From the NCBI GenBank assembly GCA_903819605.1, contig CAIJEA010000286.1, positions 1-5,929 on the forward strand: a stretch of 5,929 bases of DNA. The letters are read 5' to 3'. Shown here in pieces: positions 1-5,929 of this stretch. Both the position numbers and the translations under genes were made by a program. The notes beneath the pieces were generated by a model. That model had not been told where the DNA came from and ran no database searches. It worked only from the letters and a program-made list of their open reading frames with translations. This DNA is from an uncultured cyanobacterium (lineage in GTDB: Bacteria; Cyanobacteriota; Cyanobacteriia; Pseudanabaenales; Pseudanabaenaceae). How positions within the stretch are numbered: position 1 is the stretch's first letter; each line of letters starts with the position of its first letter.

Positions 1-20
1 GCTCCTTATTAGAAACCGAA

Positions 21-52
21 CAATGTAACCCATAATTTTTGGGGTTACATTG
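21..52. repeat. 11-bp inverted repeat (hairpin) upstream of rdgB
   Basis: Positions 21-31 (CAATGTAACCC) are perfectly complementary to 42-52 (GGGTTACATTG), with a 10-nt AT-rich loop between them. The element ends 33 bp before the rdgB start codon. Neither side has a clear T-tract, so it is a weak candidate for an intrinsic terminator of an upstream gene. It could equally be an operator-like site, a 5' UTR hairpin or a dispersed palindrome. The pairing is seen directly; any role is inference. Confidence 0.55.
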
Positions 53-85
53 CGATAAGATTGATGAAAAATAATGGTCTAAGAA

Positions 86-697
86 ATGTCTGATGTATCA
101 ACTCAACTACAAAAGTTAGTAATCGCCAGTGGTAACGCTGGCAAGGTAGAAGAGTTTCGTGCTTATTTAGCTGACTTAGGTATTACCCTCATTGCAAAGC
201 CTGAAAGCATTGATGTCGAAGAAACTGGAACAACTTTTATTGAGAATGCCCACCTCAAAGCTTCTCAAGTCGCGATCGCTACTAATGAATGGGCGATCGC
301 CGATGACTCAGGATTAGAAGTGTTCGCCCTTAATGGTGCACCGGGAGTATTGTCTGCAAGATATGCAGAAACAGATAGCAAGCGGATCGATCGGGTTTTG
401 GAAGAACTTAGGAACTCAGCAAATCGTGATGCCCAATTCGTCTGCGCGATCGCGATCGCTTCACCCGATGGAGCGATCGCCGCAGATGCAATTGGAATTT
501 GCAAAGGAGAAATTACAGATACTCCCAGAGGTAACGCAGGATTTGGATACGATCCTATTTTCTTAGTTCCAGAGCTTCAACAAACCTTTGGCGAAGTTCT
601 TCCAGCAGTCAAAGCAACAATCAGTCATCGTGCTAAAGCACTCGAAATTCTCCATTCTAGTTTAAAGTCACTGATTGCAACACATTATTCCGTATAA
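86..697 (+). CDS. rdgB: RdgB/HAM1-type XTP/dITP pyrophosphatase
   Basis: A 203-residue protein of the Ham1/RdgB family. These cytosolic Mg-dependent enzymes hydrolyse non-canonical purine triphosphates (dITP, ITP, XTP) to monophosphate plus pyrophosphate, keeping deaminated purines out of DNA and RNA. The family signatures are all present and in order: SGNAGK at residues 15-20 (triphosphate contact), the acidic segment ending ENAHLKA at 53-59, ADDSGLEV at 72-79 with the catalytic/metal aspartates, PGVLSARYAE at 86-95, GFGYDPIF at 152-159 (base pocket) and SHR at 180-182. Length is normal for the family. ATG 86 is the first start after an in-frame stop at 80-82, and no strong Shine-Dalgarno sequence precedes it. 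The body is rich in Ala-Ile-Ala encoded by HIP1 octamers. Its 3' end overlaps the convergent DHH gene by 41 bp. Function is assigned from motifs and is secure at family level. Confidence 0.95.
   Translation: MSDVSTQLQKLVIASGNAGKVEEFRAYLADLGITLIAKPESIDVEETGTTFIENAHLKASQVAIATNEWAIADDSGLEVFALNGAPGVLSARYAETDSKRIDRVLEELRNSANRDAQFVCAIAIASPDGAIAADAIGICKGEITDTPRGNAGFGYDPIFLVPELQQTFGEVLPAVKATISHRAKALEILHSSLKSLIATHYSV
272..480. repeat. Cluster of five HIP1 octamers (GCGATCGC) inside rdgB
   Basis: GCGATCGC occurs at 272-279, 293-300, 446-453, 452-459 (sharing 2 bp with the previous copy) and 473-480. Four further copies lie in the window, at 1464-1471 (DHH gene), 4527-4534, 5041-5048 and 5308-5315 (kinase gene). 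HIP1 is the highly iterated palindrome typical of many cyanobacterial genomes. In the rdgB frame each copy contributes Ala-Ile-Ala, as in VAIA, WAIA, CAIAIA and GAIA. All nine copies are in coding sequence and none is in the transposase remnant. Confidence 0.95.
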
Positions 698-1619
698 TAA
701 TATCAATCAGTTCTTTTTTAGTCTCTTCTGCTTGATCATTGGCAATCTGACAAGTTCCCGCATTAGCATGTCCGCCTCCCTCGTACCTCAACATTAACTC
801 ACCAATGTTGATTGGACAAGTGCGATTGAGAACAGATTTTCCTAAGGCAAAAACTGAATTTTGCTTTTGTCTTCCCCACATCATATGCATAGAAATATTG
901 CACTCAGGATATAGTGCATATACCATAAAGCGATTGCCCGCATAGATTGTGGATTCATTCTGTAAGTTAACTATGACTAACTTGTCATGAACTTCAGCAC
1001 AATGTTGAATCTGTTTCTTAAAGATTTCCTGTTGTACAAAGTAGAGTTCTACCCGTTCTTTAATATTAGGAAGTTCCATAATCTCTTCAATTGACATATG
1101 CCGACAGGCTTCCACTAGTTCCATCATCAATGCATAGTTTGAGATTGTAAACTCGCGAAATCGTCCTAATCCTGTTCGCGAATCCATAAGAAAACTCAAT
1201 AATACCCAACCTTGAGGATGGAGAATGTCATCAATATCAAACTGAGCAGAATCACATTTATCCACAGCTTGCATCATCGCTTGTGAAATTTGCGGGAACT
1301 TTAATTTTCCTCCATAATAGTTGTAAACAACTCTCGCTGCTGATGGCGCTTCACCTTCAATAACATGATTTTCAGGCGTGTCATAAATTCGCATCGTCTC
1401 ACTCATGTGATGGTCGAATATTAAATGAGCACCTTCTATGTAAGGCAAATTAGTCAAAATATCGCGATCGCAAACCTCTACTTTCCCATCTTGCACATCT
1501 TTCGGATGGACAAATAGGATCTCATCGATCATATCTAGCTCCTTAAGTAGGACTGCACTGACAACACCGTCAAAATCACTACGAGTAATTAGTCGATATT
1601 TTTTTGTTGCGGCTGACAT
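657..1619 (-). CDS. DHH-family phosphoesterase (exopolyphosphatase-like)
   Basis: A 320-residue soluble protein of the DHH/DHHA1 phosphoesterase superfamily (RecJ, NrnA, PPX1-like and c-di-AMP phosphodiesterase relatives), which uses a metal cluster to cleave phosphodiester or phosphoanhydride bonds. Motif I is SDFDG at residues 14-18. A further acidic motif DRD is at 51-53, the signature DHH triad is at 69-71 and an aspartate-containing VDKCD is at 119-123. The C-terminal DHHA1 substrate-binding motif GGGHANAG is at 281-288. No signal peptide or membrane segment is visible. The ATG start is preceded by AGGGA about 9 nt upstream, a reasonable ribosome site. The gene ends in TAG inside the 3' end of convergent rdgB. 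Relatives are often annotated as exopolyphosphatase-related, but the substrate cannot be read from sequence: oligoribonucleotides, cyclic dinucleotides or polyphosphate are all possible. Family assignment is firm; substrate is unknown. Confidence 0.88.
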   Translation of the reverse strand: MSAATKKYRLITRSDFDGVVSAVLLKELDMIDEILFVHPKDVQDGKVEVCDRDILTNLPYIEGAHLIFDHHMSETMRIYDTPENHVIEGEAPSAARVVYNYYGGKLKFPQISQAMMQAVDKCDSAQFDIDDILHPQGWVLLSFLMDSRTGLGRFREFTISNYALMMELVEACRHMSIEEIMELPNIKERVELYFVQQEIFKKQIQHCAEVHDKLVIVNLQNESTIYAGNRFMVYALYPECNISMHMMWGRQKQNSVFALGKSVLNRTCPINIGELMLRYEGGGHANAGTCQIANDQAEETKKELIDIIIRNNVLQSVTLN

Positions 1620-1954
1620 AAGCTGATGTCCCTGATAATCTTGTAAATATTACGATTCTGAAAATAACTATAGCGCTTCGTGCTCTAACTAAAACCAAAT
1701 AAATTTTTAAGAGATTTACGAAATAATGCTCTCAAGACTATTCTAGAATATATCGCTATCGTCACTGTAGCAATTCAAGATATAGCTAGGAAAAAAGGAA
1801 ATCCAAATAAACAAAGGTGGCGCTTTGCGCCACCTTTGTTTATTTGGGTTCTATGACCTAAGCAAAACTTACATTGCTATGTTACTAAATGTATAGCAGT
1901 TTTCTCAGAGATTCTTCCTCTCAAACAAGTAAAAATAAATTACTTTTTGATGTG
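1620..1954. other. Intergenic region between kinase 3' end and DHH gene start
   Basis: This gap holds no convincing ORF or RNA gene. It contains the long hairpin at 1803-1847 and a weaker 6-bp inverted repeat, TGCTAT at 1875-1880 with ATAGCA at 1893-1898. On the minus strand, upstream of the DHH gene, TATAGT at 1667-1672 resembles a -10 box about 48 nt before the start codon. No good -35 box accompanies it, so a promoter for the DHH gene is only a weak suggestion. Confidence 0.5.
1803..1847 (-). terminator. 21-bp perfect hairpin with TTT loop; probable terminator of the kinase gene
   Basis: Arm 1803-1823 is fully complementary to 1827-1847 around a 3-nt loop at 1824-1826. The stem has a GC-rich tip (GGTGGCGC/GCGCCACC) and an AT-rich base. 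Read on the minus strand, the hairpin is followed by ATTTCCTTTTTTCC, a T-rich tail as in an intrinsic terminator, about 107 nt after the kinase stop codon. The plus-strand side has no such tail. The stem is longer than a typical terminator needs, so it may instead be a dispersed palindromic (REP-like) element that also terminates transcription. The structure is directly visible; the role is inference. Confidence 0.6.
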
Positions 1955-4900
1955 CTAAATCGTAATTCTCTGTTTAAGCAATTGAGACACTTTAATAAAC
2001 TCAAGTTCTAATTGCTGAAGAATAGTATCTATGGCTTGAACTTTACTATCATGAGCCTCAGTTTTACAAAGGATGCTTAATTCTCTGCAAATTACAACCA
2101 GTCTATCCGCACCAAAAGTACCACATCCACCTCTCAAGGAGTGATTCTCGAAACTAATTTTTGCAAAATCAAGTTGAGTCAAAGACTGCCGCATGATAGC
2201 GATCGACTTTTCTGATTCAGTTAAATAAGAATTAATTACTTCAGATAAAGTATTTTTATTTATACATTGCTCAAGCATCTTCAGTGTTGAGAGGTTAATT
2301 ACTGCAAGTCCAGATATAGCTAAGTCTAGTTGCGGAGAGATTCTAGAGAGATTAATCGTATCAGTATTATCAAATTGAACTTTTAATAAATCGGTAGATC
2401 TTTCTACTAATGAGTTAGAACCGTGCAATAAAGATCGATCTTCTTCTAATTCTAAAATCTGTGTTTTACTCCAATTATGCTCTCTTTGAGTTGAATTCAG
2501 ATGGGTAGAAACGCTTCGTAAAGTCGAGATCAGCTTTTCAATTTCCAATGGCTTAGTAAGATAATCATTCATTCCCGCAGATATAGCAGTCTCACGAGAT
2601 TCTCTGAAGATATTTGCTGAAAGTCCAATAATCCAAGGACTATGTTCGGATAATCCACGAATATGCCTACAAGCTGTCAAACCATCCATTATTGGCATTT
2701 GGATATCCATAAAAATCAAATCATAAAACTGTCTATCTAAAGCATTTACCGCTTCTAAACCATTGCCAACAGCATCTCCTTCATAGCCTAAACGTTCTAG
2801 CATTAGTAGAAGAATTTGTTGGTTTACATAATTATCTTCTACGATTAAGATTTGAAGAGGATACTTACTAGCAAAGTTGCTATCTATCCCAAAAGTTTGA
2901 AGCGGATTGATTGATTGAATATCTAGAACCGAAAATACATTTGAAAGTACTTGATAAAGCTTTGATGAAGTGATTGGCTTAGATAAATATCCTGCGAATT
3001 GATCGCAAGGTGAAATTTCATTTATAGCAATCGATGTCAGCCAAACGATTGGGAGAGAAGGAAAAATTGCTTGAATATTATGAGCTAATCCTATTAAATC
3101 TATAGATTGCAAATTGTAATCAATTAAAACAGCATCAAACTCTAGTAATTCTAGATAGTTTAAAGCTTCTGTCTCAGAATATGCTGGTTGAATCTCCATA
3201 CCCCATGCTTGCGTATAAATTAGAATAGCTTGTTGAACTTTGACGTTTGAGTTGACGACAAGAATACGTTTCTCATTTAGTTCAGGAGCAATCAAAGGTA
3301 ATTCTGTAGCGATTGAACGAGTAAGAATAGAAAAACTAAAAGTAGTACCTTGCCCAACTACACTGTCTACCCAAATATCCCCACCCATGAGTTTGCAAAG
3401 TTGCTTACAAATAATCAATCCTAAGCCAGTTCCACCATATTGGCGGGTAATCGAGCTGTCTGCTTGGCTGAAAGCTTGAAAGAGTTTACCTATAGCTTCG
3501 GGCGCAATACCAACACCTGTATCAGATACCGTGAACCTCAATTGACATGTATTAGAGCTTGACTCAATTAAAGTAGAATTAAGGGTAACTACAATTTCGC
3601 CACTCTCAGTAAATTTAATGGCATTACCAATCAAGTTTACTAAAATTTGCCGCAAGCAGGTAGAATCTCCAATAACTTGCTGCGGAACCTCTGGATCGAT
3701 TAATGTTAGTAGTTCCAAAGATTTTGATACTGTCTGAGATGACATCAGTTCAAGAATTTCATCAACGCAATTTCGTAAATCAAAGGGATGTTCTTCTATC
3801 GTGAGACTCCCAGATTCAATTTGTGAGAAGTCAAGGATTTTATTGATCACCGATAACAACACTTCTCCGCCTTGGCGAATACCTGAGACAAATTGTTGCT
3901 GTTTAGCAGTGAGTGGAGTACTTTTTAGTAGTCCAGTCATACCAATTACGGCATTCATTGGGGTGCGAATCTCATGACTCATCGCCGCTAAAAATTCACT
4001 TTTAGCTTTATTCGAGGCTTCAGCTATTTTTGCCGCTGCCAGTTTTGCTTCATTTTGCTTTTTCTCAGTGACATCTTCCACACTTACAACAAATTGAACA
4101 GGATTGTTATTTAGATCTCGCACTAGGCTAACCCGACTGACCGCATCAATTAGGTTGCCATTCTTGTGAATATAATGCTTTTCAATGGTTGCACTTGATG
4201 ATTCACCTGCGATTAATCTATTTAAGCAAGATAGAGTAGCTTCGATAGAATCAGGATGTGTAATTTCCACAGAATTCATTTGCAGTAGTTGCTCTGAGGA
4301 GTATCCATAAATCTTACAAATGTTTTGATTAACAGTTAAGAACTTTCCTTCTAAGCTGAGAATTGCCATCCCAATTGGTGCATTGTCGAAAGATACCCTT
4401 AGTAAATCTTCACTCTGACGTAATTTTTGTTCACTTTTCTGTAGCTCCGATACACGTTGCTGAACCTTTTCTTCCAACGAAACGTTAAGCTTTTGAAGAT
4501 TTTGATAGAGTTCCGCTTGATGGATCGCGATCGCTAGTTGTACCGATAGCTGCTGAAGTAATCGCAAGTCAACATCTTCCCAATTACGCGTACTTGAACA
4601 TTGATGAACTATTAATAGTCCCCATAGCGTAGAATCGTGACAATTTACATTATTGAAATCTTCTGAAGATTCAGGTAGGAGAATGGGAACTACTAGATTA
4701 GCCCTGACTTGAAACCTTTCTAATAGCTGAATATGACAAGAAGTTAAATTTGTATTATAAATATCATTTGCGGCAAAAATTTTACCCTGTTGGTATGCGC
4801 CGCCCATGTTTGTGCGAAAACAGGTGTCTATGATATTAAGGCGAATACTTGCACCCCATGGTCGATCAACTGCTTCAGCAACGATCGTGCCACTCATATT

Positions 4901-5503
4901 GGGATTGAATTTATAAATCACCGTGCGATCGGCTTTCAAAAAAGCTTTAACATCTTGAACGATCGCCTCATAAATTTTATCTAGTTCTAGAGATTGTCGA
5001 ACATGTTGCGAAATTTCAGAAATTAGAGTTTCTTGCTTTTGCGATCGCTGTAATTTATGGAATAAAGTAAATCGCTCAAGGATTTGATGAATACTGTGGC
5101 AAAAAGAACCTTCATTCGTATTGTCTTTGATTAAGTAGTCGGCAGCTCCTAGTTTTAATGCTCTCGCAGCTACCAATCCATCTTCATAACCAGTAAGCAT
5201 AATTACTGGCAGTTTCGGTTCGCTAATACCTGCACCAATTAACTCCAAAAGTTCCAAGCCATCACCATCTGGTAGATTGAAGTCAAGTACAACAACATCA
5301 GGACTATGCGATCGCCAAATATCTATGCCATCTTTGATATTATTAGTCTCGAAAATCTGGTAGTCTCTGGTTGTATCAGATTTAATGTATCGACGATAAA
5401 TAGCACGATCATTTTCATTATCTTCCACCATCAAAATCTTCACTTGGCGATGTAATGATTGTGAACTATTTAAGAGAATCTGACTATTTGAAGAATTAGG
5501 CAT
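1955..5503 (-). CDS. Hybrid sensor histidine kinase: REC-GAF(cyanobacteriochrome-like)-PAS-HK-REC-REC-HPt
   Basis: An 1182-residue protein without membrane segments, so probably a cytosolic multistep phosphorelay. Domains in order: receiver 1 (about 21-140) with E27/D28, phospho-acceptor D74, T104 and K126. GAF (about 174-330) with DTCF at 226-229, Cys256-His257 and the VRANLVVPI strand at 266-274. A helical linker rich in Leu, Glu and Gln (about 331-368). PAS with PAC-like end (about 369-480). HisKA with H510 in MSHEIRTP. HATPase_c (about 610-728) with N box NLIGNAIKF, G1 DTGVGI at 661-666 and G2 GGTGLGL at 690-696. Receiver 2 (about 744-860) keeps D795, T823 and K842 but has N751/S752 in place of the acidic pair. 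Receiver 3 (about 883-1000) with E889/D890, D933, S962 and K984. HPt (about 1065-1180) with H1121 in NHSLRGG. The likely relay is H510 to a receiver aspartate to H1121. The Cys pattern suggests a bilin-binding light sensor. No output domain is present. The ATG at 5503 gives a complete first receiver; no clear Shine-Dalgarno precedes it. Kinase assignment is firm; light sensing is inferred. Confidence 0.95.
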   Translation of the reverse strand: MPNSSNSQILLNSSQSLHRQVKILMVEDNENDRAIYRRYIKSDTTRDYQIFETNNIKDGIDIWRSHSPDVVVLDFNLPDGDGLELLELIGAGISEPKLPVIMLTGYEDGLVAARALKLGAADYLIKDNTNEGSFCHSIHQILERFTLFHKLQRSQKQETLISEISQHVRQSLELDKIYEAIVQDVKAFLKADRTVIYKFNPNMSGTIVAEAVDRPWGASIRLNIIDTCFRTNMGGAYQQGKIFAANDIYNTNLTSCHIQLLERFQVRANLVVPILLPESSEDFNNVNCHDSTLWGLLIVHQCSSTRNWEDVDLRLLQQLSVQLAIAIHQAELYQNLQKLNVSLEEKVQQRVSELQKSEQKLRQSEDLLRVSFDNAPIGMAILSLEGKFLTVNQNICKIYGYSSEQLLQMNSVEITHPDSIEATLSCLNRLIAGESSSATIEKHYIHKNGNLIDAVSRVSLVRDLNNNPVQFVVSVEDVTEKKQNEAKLAAAKIAEASNKAKSEFLAAMSHEIRTPMNAVIGMTGLLKSTPLTAKQQQFVSGIRQGGEVLLSVINKILDFSQIESGSLTIEEHPFDLRNCVDEILELMSSQTVSKSLELLTLIDPEVPQQVIGDSTCLRQILVNLIGNAIKFTESGEIVVTLNSTLIESSSNTCQLRFTVSDTGVGIAPEAIGKLFQAFSQADSSITRQYGGTGLGLIICKQLCKLMGGDIWVDSVVGQGTTFSFSILTRSIATELPLIAPELNEKRILVVNSNVKVQQAILIYTQAWGMEIQPAYSETEALNYLELLEFDAVLIDYNLQSIDLIGLAHNIQAIFPSLPIVWLTSIAINEISPCDQFAGYLSKPITSSKLYQVLSNVFSVLDIQSINPLQTFGIDSNFASKYPLQILIVEDNYVNQQILLLMLERLGYEGDAVGNGLEAVNALDRQFYDLIFMDIQMPIMDGLTACRHIRGLSEHSPWIIGLSANIFRESRETAISAGMNDYLTKPLEIEKLISTLRSVSTHLNSTQREHNWSKTQILELEEDRSLLHGSNSLVERSTDLLKVQFDNTDTINLSRISPQLDLAISGLAVINLSTLKMLEQCINKNTLSEVINSYLTESEKSIAIMRQSLTQLDFAKISFENHSLRGGCGTFGADRLVVICRELSILCKTEAHDSKVQAIDTILQQLELEFIKVSQLLKQRITI

Positions 5504-5539
5504 TGATTGCTTTTAAGAACTAAACAGTCCATTAATTGC

Positions 5540-5545
5540 ATTATA
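5540..5545 (-). promoter_or_regulatory. Candidate -10 box for the kinase gene
   Basis: On the minus strand these bases read TATAAT, a perfect -10 hexamer. Transcription from it would begin around 5530-5533 and give a leader of roughly 30 nt before the ATG at 5503. No good -35 box is found at 16-18 bp: the hexamers there read GTATTT or TGTATT. It could be a -10-dependent promoter or a chance match in AT-rich DNA. It lies between the transposase remnant and the kinase start. Confidence 0.35.
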
Positions 5546-5607
5546 AACATTCTTCCATTTTAAAATACACGGGTTTCACCACAACCATGGCAATGGGCTC
5601 TGGTCAG

Positions 5608-5929
5608 TTAAATCGTGAGGGAATGAAAACCGCGCAATGATAGTAACTCCAGCATATAAAGCGGTCGATGATATAGCCCGATCGCCATAACTGGGGTCTT
5701 GTGCTTACCTAAGCTCACATGAGGTCTTACCCAGTAATGTTATTTGCTTCATTATGATTTTCCTGAACCTCACTCTTGTCGCTAATCGCGGTATAGGGAT
5801 GCTCTGGTTTTACCCATGCCACCCGACGGTTTCCTTGAGAACCCTTGATTTTGATGGCAACTTCCAAGCCATGTCTCCATACCTTGCGATGTCCATACGC
5901 ACGACTTACTGCGGTAGATTTGAGGTATA
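5608..5929 (-). pseudogene. Decayed transposase, C-terminal part, frameshifted and cut by the window edge
   Basis: Two stretches on the minus strand read as protein but in different frames. The first, 5927 down to a stop at 5727-5729, gives 66 residues including GLEVAIKIKGSQGNRRVAWV and KPEHPYTAISDKSEVQENHN. The second, open from 5739 down to a stop at 5608-5610, gives 43 residues including VRPHVSLGKHKTPVMAIGLY and ends in RGFHSLTI. The basic RPHxxLGKxxTPxMAIG tail resembles the C-terminus of DDE transposases common in cyanobacterial genomes, and the first stretch resembles the part just before it in such proteins. From memory of that family, an Arg-rich block of roughly 35-40 residues (SAYRRR-like) should lie between them and is absent, so an internal deletion plus frameshift is likely. 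The specific IS family is not determined, no terminal inverted repeat was recognised, and the 5' part lies outside the window. An unrelated hypothetical gene remains possible for the first stretch. Confidence 0.62.

Noticed and set aside
64..93. Nine-codon ORF (ATG at 64) overlapping the rdgB start, as a possible leader peptide
   Set aside because: It has no ribosome site or regulatory codon pattern; such short ORFs arise by chance in AT-rich leaders.
265..504. Minus-strand ORF of 79 codons inside rdgB
   Set aside because: It is antisense to a well-supported gene and owes its Ala-Ile-Ala runs to palindromic HIP1 sites, which read the same on both strands; it shows no family motif.
333..566. 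Plus-strand ORF of 77 codons in another frame within rdgB
   Set aside because: It overlaps the catalytic core of rdgB in a different frame and has no recognisable motif.
1875..1898. Inverted repeat TGCTAT/ATAGCA as a regulatory or recombination site
   Set aside because: A 6-bp stem with a 12-nt loop is too weak to distinguish from chance in AT-rich DNA.
3240..3479. Plus-strand ORF of 79 codons opposite the kinase gene
   Set aside because: It is antisense to the HATPase/receiver region, whose motifs are intact on the minus strand; no independent support.
4790..4984. Plus-strand ORF of 64 codons opposite the GAF domain
   Set aside because: It is a shadow of the GAF coding sequence, with no ribosome site or domain signature.
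5504..5607. Terminal inverted repeat or tRNA/small RNA gene between the kinase and the transposase remnant
   Set aside because: No cloverleaf, paired ends or target-site duplication could be recognised; only a -10-like hexamer stands out.

Overview
The window looks like cyanobacterial chromosome. It has nine copies of the palindromic octamer GCGATCGC (HIP1) in an otherwise AT-rich sequence. It also has a soluble hybrid histidine kinase whose GAF domain carries the cysteine pattern of a cyanobacteriochrome. A filamentous Pseudanabaena-like lineage is a guess from style and composition, not something the sequence proves.

Layout: positions 1-85 are a short leader with an 11-bp inverted repeat. 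The plus-strand gene at 86-697 encodes an RdgB/HAM1-type nucleotide-pool sanitising pyrophosphatase. It converges on, and overlaps by 41 bp, a minus-strand gene (657-1619) for a DHH-family phosphoesterase. A 335-bp gap (1620-1954) holds a near-perfect long hairpin followed by a T-rich stretch on the minus strand, a plausible terminator for the next gene. That gene fills most of the window (1955-5503, minus): a 1182-residue sensor kinase ordered REC - GAF - coiled coil - PAS - HisKA - HATPase - degenerate REC - REC - HPt. Upstream of it, to the right window edge, lies a decayed transposase (5608-5929, minus). It reads in two frames and is cut by the window edge.

How the genes relate: the two small enzymes are housekeeping-type hydrolases whose only visible link is the tail-to-tail overlap. 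The kinase is a self-contained multistep phosphorelay with no DNA-binding or enzymatic output domain, so its signal must leave through the HPt or receiver domains to a partner outside the window. Its GAF domain has both a DXCF cysteine and a Cys-His pair 28 residues later, so the likely input is light, plausibly blue/green.

I see no wholly new system. The observations most worth a second look are the candidate photoreceptor kinase with one receiver that has lost its acidic pair, the HIP1 cluster inside rdgB, the long hairpin, and the transposase remnant directly upstream of the kinase.
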